DNA of 5,675 nucleotides, taken from positions 1 through 5,675 of the forward strand of contig CAMNNN010000102.1 of the NCBI GenBank assembly GCA_946545505.1, written 5' to 3'. The notes beneath the pieces are model-generated. The model was not told the DNA's origin, did not search any database, and worked only from the letters and a program-made list of their open reading frames with translations. The stretch comes from an uncultured Clostridia bacterium. GTDB lineage: Bacteria > Bacillota > Clostridia > Saccharofermentanales > Saccharofermentanaceae. The position numbers were made by a program, and so were the translations under genes. Below are positions 1 to 5,675 of the stretch, in pieces; position 1 is the first letter of the stretch; the number at the start of each line of letters is the position of its first letter.

Positions 1-2782
1 TACCTCTGGTATCGAGTATATTATTTATCCTCTCTGGAGTGAGCTCTACCTCTTCCGCGCATAGAACCCTGAGCCCCTCAAGCTTCGCGGGTGCGGTCTT
101 CACTTCAGACTCAAGCCTCTTCTTCAGCGCGGACTTAAACTCTTCGAGCACTGCCGTGGCGAAAATAGGCTTCGCAATAAAGCTGTCGACACCTGCCTCA
201 ACAGCCTCCTCAAGCACGTCATCCCACTTGTACGCGGTAAGGATGATTATCGCGGATTCATTACCTGTAATCTCTCTTATGCGTCTTGTGGTCTCGACTC
301 CATCCATCTCTTCCATCTTCCAGTCGACGAGAATCAGGTTATACGGTTCTCTTCTGGCGTGACGCAGCTTAACCATCTCGATGCCTTCCGCACCTGAAGA
401 AGCTGTCTCGGTTCTGACACCAGCCTTCTCCATAATGAGTTTCGCGTGCTCGCAAGCGATGGGATCATCGTCGATAACAAGTATCGTGACATTCTCCGGC
501 ATCGCTTCAGCCTCAGGGACCTGAGCCTCCTGGTGATCTGAATTCTCGAGGGTGACCGAGACACGGAAAGTTGTACCGCGGCCCTTAGTGCTGTCGACTT
601 CGACGACACCGTTCATCATCTCGACTATATTCTTGGTTATGGCGAGACCAAGTCCGGACGAACCATACTTATTAGTAGAAGTCGCATCCTCCTGAGCAAA
701 AGTATCGAAGATATGCGGAAGGAATTCCTCACTCATACCAATGCCGTTATCAGTGATGGTGAACATCAAAGTGGTCTTGTCATCGAACTGCGCCGTCTTC
801 TTGATGTCGAGCTCTATCTTGCCGCCTTCGGGCGTGAACTTGACCGCATTGCTTATTATGTTAATGAGGATCTGCCTAAGCTTCATGTTGTCACCGATGT
901 AGTAATCGTCGATCTGTGACGTAATGTGGCAGTTATATTCGAGGCCCTTGTCAAAGCACTGACCGCTGAACATCGTATTTATGGACTCCAGCATCTTCGC
1001 GAAGGAGAACTCTTCTTTCTTAAGGATCATCCTTCCCGACTCAATCCTCGACATATCAAGAATGTCGTTGATCAGATTAAGAAGATGCTCAGCCGCAGTG
1101 CCGATCTTGGTTAAATACTCCCTGGTCTTCTCCGGCGTTTCCGGATCATTCAGTGCTATGTTATCAAGACCTATGATCGCATTCATCGGAGTTCTTATCT
1201 CATGGCTCATATTCGACAGAAACGCGGTCTTCGCTTTGTTAGCCTGCTCTGCCGAAGCGAGAGCATCACCGAGAGCCTGCTGCTGTGCCATATTTCGACG
1301 CATCTCGGCATCGATTACGGTAAAGCCCACACCAATGGCGTGAACGCGGTGATCCTCCCTTTTATCAATAGTACGCACGCCGGCGGCGCGGATCATCTCG
1401 TAGTATTCTCTGCCGTTACGTCTTGCAAGATATCGGTAAGCGAGGATAGGTTCCTTAGAAAGGCCCTCACGGATATTGCCTGGGTCGATGAACTCTAAGA
1501 ATCCCTCACGGTAGTTCTCGTCTATCGAATGATCCGCATACCACTTGAAGCGCTCATAATAAGGGAACGGTTTGCCTTCTTCGGTCTGATCCGTATCATC
1601 GGGATCGCCGCGGTAGCAGACGCCTTCGTTGTTGTCGAGATCGACGTAGTAAACGCTGCGGTAATCAGCCGACATGGCGGTGATCATGCTGTCCTGCTGA
1701 GTTCTCTTCTTCTCCTCTTCAAGAAGCTTTGCCTGAAGCGAGAGTCTTTCCTGCATCTGCTCCTGCTTAACCCTGTTCTCGGCATCGGAAGCTTCCTTGG
1801 CTATGGCAAGGTCAGCATTCTTACGTATCTGAATGATGATGAATACAAACATACCTATGAGGGCGACAGCTGCAAGTGCACACTGCACGAGGCTTCTTAA
1901 GATAATGCTCTGCGATATGCTGCTGATCTGATCTGCGATGACATTATCGCGCATAAGATAAGTAAGCATCCAGTCTGTTCCATCCACGGGCACATAGCTC
2001 AATGTCTCACGTACACCGTTATAAGTGAAAGTAACGACGCCCGCATTCCCTTCCGTGAAGTCATCTAATATGCTGTCGTAGGAACCGTTCTCGAAGTCGG
2101 CAATCTTAAGGGCCTCGAGCAGGTTATCCTCGACCGCGAGACCTCCGAGGACCGTATTGCTTAACGCGATACCGTCGGATGTGTAGATGTTACAGAATGT
2201 GGAATTGTTATCATCCGATCCCATGGAAACGCCCTGAAGCATCTCCTGCATATCGATCTCCATGAAGCACGCATAGAACCTGTGTCCGTCAAAATACAGA
2301 TCTTCAAGCGGAACGGCTATGATAACTTTCTTCTCGGGGGAATCAAGATTAAGAATGGATATCTCCGGTTCACTGATAGTCAGATAATCAAACCGGTAAT
2401 CAGCGATATTCGTCTGCGTTCCCATGGAAGTATAGATAAGCCCTGTCTCATCTACAAAGGCAAACTTATCAAGGTTATAGATCCTTCTCATTCTTGCCTG
2501 ATAGGCCTGAAGGTGTTCCATATCGCTCAAGTCATCTTCTGTCATGAGCTCCAAAGCGACATTCATGTCTTCGATATTCTTGGCAAGATTTCCGGCAACA
2601 ATCTGCTCCCGTCTGCCTGCGAGCTCATCAAGATAGAACACGCTGACGGATTCGACGGCAGACAACGTATCATGAGTCGCCGCGCGTCCCATCCAGACAG
2701 TTCCGATGATCAATATAGCAGCCACGATAATAATTCCTATTACCGCTACCGTGATTGTATCCTTGATCTGAGATCTTCTCAT
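1..2782 (-). CDS. Membrane hybrid sensor histidine kinase with receiver domain(s), 3' end outside window
   Basis: The open frame runs from ATG at 2782 to the left edge without a stop (927 codons). An in-frame TGA lies just upstream, no earlier ATG exists, and GGGGGA sits 6-8 nt before the start. Visible order: membrane helix about residues 10-30; extracytoplasmic Cache-like sensor about 31-295; second helix about 299-318; charged coiled linker 320-365; PAS-like region about 368-495; HisKA with SHEIRTPMNA, phospho-acceptor His527; HATPase with N box around Asn645, DNGIGM at 678-683, F box 691-699 and GSSGLGLAI at 707-715; receiver about 765-880 with Asp771/Asp772, phospho-acceptor Asp820, Thr849 and Lys871. 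The usual Pro after DxxM is Glu. From 903 a second receiver seems to begin. Such proteins autophosphorylate on His in response to an outer ligand and pass the phosphate to receiver Asp. The ligand and output are unknown. All kinase catalytic boxes look intact. Confidence 0.96.
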   Translation of the reverse strand, partial: MRRSQIKDTITVAVIGIIIVAAILIIGTVWMGRAATHDTLSAVESVSVFYLDELAGRREQIVAGNLAKNIEDMNVALELMTEDDLSDMEHLQAYQARMRRIYNLDKFAFVDETGLIYTSMGTQTNIADYRFDYLTISEPEISILNLDSPEKKVIIAVPLEDLYFDGHRFYACFMEIDMQEMLQGVSMGSDDNNSTFCNIYTSDGIALSNTVLGGLAVEDNLLEALKIADFENGSYDSILDDFTEGNAGVVTFTYNGVRETLSYVPVDGTDWMLTYLMRDNVIADQISSISQSIILRSLVQCALAAVALIGMFVFIIIQIRKNADLAIAKEASDAENRVKQEQMQERLSLQAKLLEEEKKRTQQDSMITAMSADYRSVYYVDLDNNEGVCYRGDPDDTDQTEEGKPFPYYERFKWYADHSIDENYREGFLEFIDPGNIREGLSKEPILAYRYLARRNGREYYEMIRAAGVRTIDKREDHRVHAIGVGFTVIDAEMRRNMAQQQALGDALASAEQANKAKTAFLSNMSHEIRTPMNAIIGLDNIALNDPETPEKTREYLTKIGTAAEHLLNLINDILDMSRIESGRMILKKEEFSFAKMLESINTMFSGQCFDKGLEYNCHITSQIDDYYIGDNMKLRQILINIISNAVKFTPEGGKIELDIKKTAQFDDKTTLMFTITDNGIGMSEEFLPHIFDTFAQEDATSTNKYGSSGLGLAITKNIVEMMNGVVEVDSTKGRGTTFRVSVTLENSDHQEAQVPEAEAMPENVTILVIDDDPIACEHAKLIMEKAGVRTETASSGAEGIEMVKLRHARREPYNLILVDWKMEEMDGVETTRRIREITGNESAIIILTAYKWDDVLEEAVEAGVDSFIAKPIFATAVLEEFKSALKKRLESEVKTAPAKLEGLRVLCAEEVELTPERINNILDTRG

Positions 2783-2790
2783 CAGATTAT

Positions 2791-2796
2791 TCCCCC
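2791..2796 (-). promoter_or_regulatory. Ribosome binding site of the histidine kinase
   Basis: GGGGGA on the minus strand ends 8 nt before the ATG at 2782. It is a less perfect Shine-Dalgarno than those of the other genes in the window, but it is the only purine-rich run at the right distance, and it supports the chosen start together with the in-frame stop further upstream. Confidence 0.6.
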
Positions 2797-2802
2797 GGGT
2801 TG

Positions 2803-2823
2803 ATGTATCTCAATAAGATACAT
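2803..2823 (-). promoter_or_regulatory. Stem-loop in the 5' leader of the histidine kinase mRNA
   Basis: A perfect 8-bp inverted repeat (ATGTATCT / AGATACAT) flanks a 5-nt loop, TATTG on the minus strand. It lies between the proposed -10 box and the ribosome binding site, so it would be at the very start of the transcript, or it could act as a DNA dyad for a repressor. An adjoining 8-base palindrome, TACATGTA (2823-2830), overlaps it by one base. The symmetry is seen directly; a regulatory role is inference. It has no following T run and so is not a terminator. Confidence 0.35.
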
Positions 2824-2833
2824 ACATGTACTT

Positions 2834-2862
2834 ATTATACATTCCTGAGGGCTGTTTGGAAA
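2834..2862 (-). promoter_or_regulatory. Sigma-A type promoter of the histidine kinase gene
   Basis: The -10 box is a perfect TATAAT (2834-2839). A partial -35 box TTTCCA (2857-2862, four of six consensus bases) lies 17 bp upstream. Transcription would begin near 2827, giving a leader of about 45 nt. The position directly after the terminator of the preceding lipoprotein gene fits an independent transcription unit. Confidence 0.6.
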
Positions 2863-2883
2863 ATTTTAGAATTTGAAATATGT

Positions 2884-2913
2884 AAAAAGCTCCCGGTGTT
2901 ACCCGGGAGCTTT
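2884..2913 (-). terminator. Intrinsic terminator of the lipoprotein gene
   Basis: A perfect 11-bp GC-rich stem (AAAGCTCCCGG / CCGGGAGCTTT, 2886-2896 with 2903-2913) closes a 6-nt loop. On the minus strand it runs into TTTTT (2884-2888). It begins about 30 nt after the stop codon of the lipoprotein gene and sits just before the promoter of the kinase gene, so it separates the two transcription units. Confidence 0.9.
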
Positions 2914-2943
2914 ATTGATTAGGTTAATCCTTATTGTCTTGGA

Positions 2944-3735
2944 TTATTCATTCGTAACACTGAAGAATGAATAGGGATATCCGTTCGTTACATAGCAAGG
3001 GAACTCATCGATTGTGTAAGACCTTGCCGTAAAATCGAAGTCATCATCGAAGCTGATTCCTGAAGATCCGCCTGCACCGTGGCCGATGTAGAAGACTGTA
3101 CCGTCATAATCTACAGGGCATGTAACTGTTACAGTACAGTAGTCAACGGCTCCCTCATCATAGTCATGAGACCAGTCAAACGTGCATGTGATGTCATATG
3201 TCTCACCATCGACATCGAGGGAAATCGGGTTTTCCTCTCCTCCGGGTTCGAAGGATATGCCCGTATAACGGTCAAATGCGCTGATCCATGTTGAAGGATG
3301 GTCATCAACCTCCAGGTGCATTCCTCCATAAGTGAATGTATCCGTGAAATCAACGGCGAACTCTGCTGTTACGGTCTTATAACCCTCTTCACAGCCCTCA
3401 GTAGACTCAGTGATCACTACATTCGAATCAAAGTGTACATCGAGGCCCTCGAACGTATCACCCATGAACTCGGACAGGAAATCAAAGTCGCCCTGGGGAG
3501 TAATCTCCAGCCCCTGTTCCTCGAACCATGTCGCAGGAACAGCCTCAGCCGCTTCCGTCTCAGTCTCCTCTGTCTCTTCAGGCTTGGATTCTTCAGTCTC
3601 CTCGACCGCTTCTGTCTCGGTAACCTCAACTTCTTCCGTCTCTTCAGTCTCAGAAGTTTCAGCTGCCTCCTTGCCGCATCCGGCAAGCATGGATAACATC
3701 GACAAACTTAAGACAATAGCTGCAAATTTTTTCAT
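2944..3735 (-). CDS. Secreted lipoprotein with Glu/Thr-rich stalk and unassigned outer domain
   Basis: The product is 263 aa. It starts MKKFAAIVLS with a hydrophobic signal peptide and the lipobox LAGC, so Cys20 is the expected lipidated residue and the protein should be anchored on the outer face of the membrane. Residues 22-66 are almost only Glu, Thr, Ala, Val and Ser and resemble a flexible acidic stalk. From about Trp70 there is a folded domain rich in Asp, Tyr, Phe and Thr with alternating beta-like segments and five cysteines (115, 184, 200, 206, 247) that might pair. I do not recognise the family. The frame is open up to an ATG at 3780, but that ATG lies at the promoter -10 region, whereas the ATG at 3735 follows AAGGAGG by 8 nt and gives a proper signal peptide. 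It has its own promoter and terminator. Binding or cell-surface sensing is possible, but no function is shown. Confidence 0.9.
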   Translation of the reverse strand: MKKFAAIVLSLSMLSMLAGCGKEAAETSETEETEEVEVTETEAVEETEESKPEETEETETEAAEAVPATWFEEQGLEITPQGDFDFLSEFMGDTFEGLDVHFDSNVVITESTEGCEEGYKTVTAEFAVDFTDTFTYGGMHLEVDDHPSTWISAFDRYTGISFEPGGEENPISLDVDGETYDITCTFDWSHDYDEGAVDYCTVTVTCPVDYDGTVFYIGHGAGGSSGISFDDDFDFTARSYTIDEFPCYVTNGYPYSFFSVTNE

Positions 3736-3743
3736 AATATACG

Positions 3744-3750
3744 CCTCCTT
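3744..3750 (-). promoter_or_regulatory. Ribosome binding site deciding the lipoprotein start
   Basis: AAGGAGG on the minus strand lies 8 nt before the ATG at 3735. It decides the start in favour of MKKFAAIVLS over the longer frame that begins at 3780. Confidence 0.9.
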
Positions 3751-3780
3751 TTGCATTAACCAAAGTCTTAATCCGGGCAT

Positions 3781-3808
3781 ATATTACCACTCCGATTTCA
3801 AATATCAA
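3781..3808 (-). promoter_or_regulatory. Sigma-A type promoter of the lipoprotein gene
   Basis: The -35 box is TTGATA (3803-3808) and the -10 box is TAATAT (3781-3786), with 16 bp between them and a TGG just before the -10 (extended -10 pattern). Transcription would start near 3774, about 40 nt before the ATG. It begins 18 bases after the stop codon of the HIRAN gene. No convincing terminator separates the two, so read-through from the upstream operon may add to expression. Confidence 0.65.
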
Positions 3809-3825
3809 TAGTCACCGAATGGCTG

Positions 3826-4224
3826 TCAGAAATCGATCAGATATATCGATATCCCTATCATCTTGAATGTTCCCTTATTCTCCACCCTCTTTATCTTGGC
3901 ACTCAGAAGCTTGCCTGCGTCCATGAGTCTGGAGAACACGACATTATCCTTCTCGGGAACATAACCCATCTTCTGTCTATTCTCATTCAGCACCAGGATA
4001 GCTTTCGCGTCATATTTGTTGTCCTCGCGCTGCAGGAAAAGGCGGTCACCTTCCTTAATGTCATCAAGCACCGTCTTATCCTTAAGATGGCTCGTTCCGG
4101 CGATATAGGTGTCAAACAGATGTATCTCCTTGCTTAAAGGCTTAATTACCTCTCCCAGACCACCTGCTCCGAGACCGGCGATCAATGACTTCGTATCTTC
4201 ACCTTTGATCATTCCTGTATCCAT
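3826..4224 (-). CDS. Stand-alone HIRAN-domain protein
   Basis: The product is 132 aa. After a Gly-rich lead (residues 14-24, AGLGAGGLGE) a HIRAN domain fills residues 33-130. Recognisable parts are FDTYIAGTSH at 37-46, the EGDRLFL strand at 58-64, REDNKYDAKAILV at 66-78 and KMGYVP at 85-90, followed by N94 and the helix RLMDAGKLL at 99-107. In the eukaryotic fork-remodelling enzyme HLTF this domain binds the 3' end of single-stranded DNA; bacterial members occur alone or fused to helicases and nucleases, and their role is mostly inferred. No other domain is present here. It is the last gene of the three-gene unit and overlaps the J-domain gene by 16 nt. The ATG at 4224 follows GGGAGGAGGTG. 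An alternative ATG at 4212 would form an ATGA overlap with the upstream stop, but it has a poorer ribosome site. Confidence 0.88.
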   Translation of the reverse strand: MDTGMIKGEDTKSLIAGLGAGGLGEVIKPLSKEIHLFDTYIAGTSHLKDKTVLDDIKEGDRLFLQREDNKYDAKAILVLNENRQKMGYVPEKDNVVFSRLMDAGKLLSAKIKRVENKGTFKMIGISIYLIDF

Positions 4225-4994
4225 GTTAACGGTACACCTCCTCCCGAGAGAATATCCTGAAGAACCTTCGCGAGATCTTCACTTATCTTCTTATAGTCTT
4301 CTATCTCTTTCCTTATATCCTCTTTAAGCTCTGCTGTCTTCTTATCGGATGACAGAATCTTCTTCCACGAATAAGGCTCTGTCGTAATGATCTCATTGAT
4401 CTCTTCTTTAAGTCTGTCTATCCTCTCATCTATGTTGTCTATCGTAACTCCTGCAACCAGATCTCCGTTATCCTTAAGGACCTTACGGATAAGGATCTCA
4501 AGGTTATCGAGTTCCACATCGTCATTACACTGATATGCGATAGCCACCCGGTTCCACAGTTCTGCTATCTTCTCATTCTCAGCGGCCTTGGGATTGATAT
4601 CAGGATGAATGATCTTAGCAAGCCTGTGATAGATTCTCTTGCACTTCTTAGCCTTATATTCAGGACATACCTTAGCCTCATCAGCTTTCTTCTTATCGTC
4701 CGCCATATCCTTAAGCTGTGTGGTATATGCGGCCATCTCTGTCTCTATATGTTCGTTCATCGCCTTAACATCTACGGGCTTACCGTGGTTTACGGCAGCC
4801 AGACAGAACGCGATCATCTTACGCTTCTTAATGCAGTCAACCTTAAGCTCGAAAGACTCGAGCAGCAGTTCTCCGAACTCCTTAACATACGATACATGAA
4901 TCGAACACGCTTCCTTCATAAGCTGATCACGTTCAAGAAGAAGTCCTTCGTACTCTTTATATCTCCCGTCTTCCTTTATAATCAACTCACCCAT
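4209..4994 (-). CDS. Coiled-coil protein with central J-domain-like (DnaJ) segment
   Basis: The product is 261 aa. Residues 1-105 are mainly long charged helices. Residues 117-165 match helices II and III of a J domain: CKRIYHRLAKII, then the His-Pro-Asp motif at 130-132 followed by INP, then the helix around IAELWNRVAIAYQ and an acidic end. The HPD motif is the part of J proteins that stimulates Hsp70 ATPase. A normal helix I (the Tyr-x-x-Leu-Gly start of classic DnaJ) is not evident, and the Gly/Phe and zinc-finger regions of DnaJ are absent. Residues 188-250 form another predicted coiled coil, and the tail is Gly-rich. A role as a co-chaperone that directs an Hsp70 to a partner is plausible; the partner is not in the window. 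The start at 4994 follows GGAGG by 6 nt and overlaps the upstream gene by 8 nt (ATGGGTGA); the frame extends to 5021, but that start lacks support. Confidence 0.88.
   Translation of the reverse strand: MGELIIKEDGRYKEYEGLLLERDQLMKEACSIHVSYVKEFGELLLESFELKVDCIKKRKMIAFCLAAVNHGKPVDVKAMNEHIETEMAAYTTQLKDMADDKKKADEAKVCPEYKAKKCKRIYHRLAKIIHPDINPKAAENEKIAELWNRVAIAYQCNDDVELDNLEILIRKVLKDNGDLVAGVTIDNIDERIDRLKEEINEIITTEPYSWKKILSSDKKTAELKEDIRKEIEDYKKISEDLAKVLQDILSGGGVPLTWIQE
4235..4245 (-). promoter_or_regulatory. Ribosome binding site of the HIRAN gene, inside the J-domain gene
   Basis: GGGAGGAGGTG lies in the last codons of the J-domain gene, and its GGA GGA GGT also encodes Gly251-253. AGGAGG ends 12 nt before the ATG at 4224, slightly long but within use, and 24 nt before the alternative ATG at 4212, which favours the former. 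Confidence 0.7.
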
Positions 4995-5675
4995 AATTGA
5001 CCTCCAACTTATACAGCTCATCGTAAATGTATACGATCTTCTGCCCGTCTATCTTCGCCTTCTCGAAGAACTCCCTTGCGGTCCGGTACCACTTATGGTC
5101 GAACTTCAAAGAATACCCTTCTTCATCCTTCACCACTTCTATCAGGAAACGCCTGTCCTCATACAGGAATGCCACCAAGCACTCCCGTCCTGCAAGCCCG
5201 AACAGATCGAACACATCGCGCTTATGAGGCTTATACCCCAGTTCATACTGCAGGGATACCACCTCATCCATAACCTCGATATTCCCCCACCATGCCGGGT
5301 TATCTCTTATATTCTCTGACAGTTCGGCCCGCGCACTCATTAGGATCTTCAGAGCCTCATCAGATCTGCCCTCTTCAGCCAGGATCCTTCCGTATCTCCA
5401 TGCGATATCCGCATACGGCATGCAAAAGAAGTGATAGCGGTAGTATTTCCCTGAAGGCTCCGTCATATCACGGTAAAGGTCCTGAACCATCTTACGGTAG
5501 CGAGCCTCATCTTTCTTAACGAAGTAACCGTTATGGTACATATCGGCAATCTTATGCAGTGCCCAAGGGGTAACAAAATCGTCATTAGTCTCTGCGGCCC
5601 TGGTGAAATATTCATACGCCTTCTTATAATCAACTTCACCCGTCTGGCCGTAATACCAGATATACCCGAGTTCTT
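4987..5675 (-). CDS. Sel1-repeat (TPR-like) protein, 5' end outside window
   Basis: The last 228 residues and the stop are visible; the frame remains open to the right edge, so the start lies beyond it. The first 44 visible residues precede the first Met at 5541 and carry clear repeat sequence, so that Met is internal. A Sel1-type repeat (ELGYIWYYG... YEYFTRAAE, visible residues 1-28) is followed by a second (ALHKIADMYHNGYFVKKDEA, 38-57) and by further TPR-like helix pairs (88-118, 130-146). Sel1 repeats form curved helical scaffolds for protein-protein contacts. Residues about 163-226 look different: alternating beta-like segments (ECLVAFLYE, RRFLIEVV, YSLKF) and a helix (TAREFFEKAK), probably a small separate domain that I cannot name. 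No signal peptide can be judged because the N terminus is missing. It overlaps the J-domain gene by 8 nt and is probably translated with it. Confidence 0.88.
   Translation of the reverse strand, partial: ELGYIWYYGQTGEVDYKKAYEYFTRAAETNDDFVTPWALHKIADMYHNGYFVKKDEARYRKMVQDLYRDMTEPSGKYYRYHFFCMPYADIAWRYGRILAEEGRSDEALKILMSARAELSENIRDNPAWWGNIEVMDEVVSLQYELGYKPHKRDVFDLFGLAGRECLVAFLYEDRRFLIEVVKDEEGYSLKFDHKWYRTAREFFEKAKIDGQKIVYIYDELYKLEVNYG
5001..5005 (-). promoter_or_regulatory. Ribosome binding site deciding the J-domain protein start
   Basis: GGAGG within the last codons of the Sel1-repeat gene ends 6 nt before the ATG at 4994. It fixes the start at MGELIIKEDG, nine codons inside the longest frame, and points to translational coupling with the upstream gene. 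Confidence 0.8.

Noticed and set aside
981..1900. Several overlapping plus-strand frames opposite the kinase catalytic region
   Set aside because: The minus strand encodes intact HisKA and ATPase motifs throughout this stretch, so these are antisense shadows.
2282..2803. Plus-strand open frame of 173 codons
   Set aside because: It lies opposite the sensor part of the kinase gene, has no good ribosome site, and its product has no recognisable domain; the minus strand is clearly coding here.
3736..3780. Upstream extension of the lipoprotein to an ATG at 3780
   Set aside because: It would place 15 residues before the signal peptide, starts at the promoter -10 region, and lacks a ribosome site.
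3410..3811. Plus-strand open frame giving a Ser/Val-rich product
   Set aside because: It is the mirror of the Glu/Thr stalk and signal peptide of the lipoprotein; its Ser-rich composition is a by-product of the repeated codons on the other strand.
3826..4994. Toxin-antitoxin pair reading of the two small overlapping genes
   Set aside because: Neither product resembles a toxin or antitoxin family; the J-like HPD segment and the HIRAN core explain them better.
4995..5021. Upstream extension of the J-domain protein to an ATG at 5021
   Set aside because: GGAGG lies 6 nt before the ATG at 4994, which also gives the compact overlap with the preceding stop; the extension is simply the alternate frame of the Sel1-repeat gene.
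4987..5541. Start of the Sel1-repeat gene at ATG 5541
   Set aside because: The frame continues open to the window edge with clear Sel1-repeat sequence before this Met, so it is internal.
1..5675. CRISPR array, tRNA, rRNA, insertion sequence or phage genes
   Set aside because: No regularly spaced repeats, cloverleaf-like segments, transposase motifs or terminal inverted repeats were seen.

Overview
This window looks like chromosomal DNA of a Clostridia-type Gram-positive bacterium, most likely from the Lachnospiraceae/Oscillospiraceae range. The reasons are strong AGGAGG-type ribosome binding sites, frequent AGA and ATA codons, a long membrane-bound hybrid histidine kinase of a type common in gut and rumen Clostridia, and a lipoprotein with a Glu/Thr-rich linker. 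The assignment is inference; no marker gene is present. All five genes lie on the minus strand, so the window reads from right to left, and the two outer genes run off its ends.

Right part (5675 to 3826): three overlapping genes form an apparent operon. They are the C-terminal part of a Sel1-repeat protein, a coiled-coil protein with a central J-domain-like HPD segment, and a small stand-alone HIRAN-domain protein. Each downstream start lies inside the end of the previous gene (8-nt and 16-nt overlaps), and each Shine-Dalgarno sequence lies inside upstream coding sequence. This is the least explained part of the window. A protein-interaction scaffold, a presumed Hsp70 co-chaperone and a presumed nucleic-acid-binding domain appear to be made together. 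No Hsp70, nuclease or helicase is visible here, so the purpose of the module is unknown.

Middle part (3825 to 2884): a lipoprotein gene has its own good promoter (TTGATA, 16 bp, TGG-TAATAT), an AAGGAGG site, a lipobox ending at Cys20, a Glu/Thr-rich stalk and an unassigned Asp/Tyr/Phe-rich outer domain. A strong intrinsic terminator follows it.

Left part (2862 to 1): a separate promoter with a perfect TATAAT drives a large hybrid sensor histidine kinase, of which 927 codons are visible. It has an outer Cache-like sensor between two membrane helices, a PAS-like region, HisKA and ATPase domains, a complete receiver domain, and the first residues of a probable second receiver cut by the window edge. 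No cognate separate regulator, RNA gene, mobile element or CRISPR array is present.
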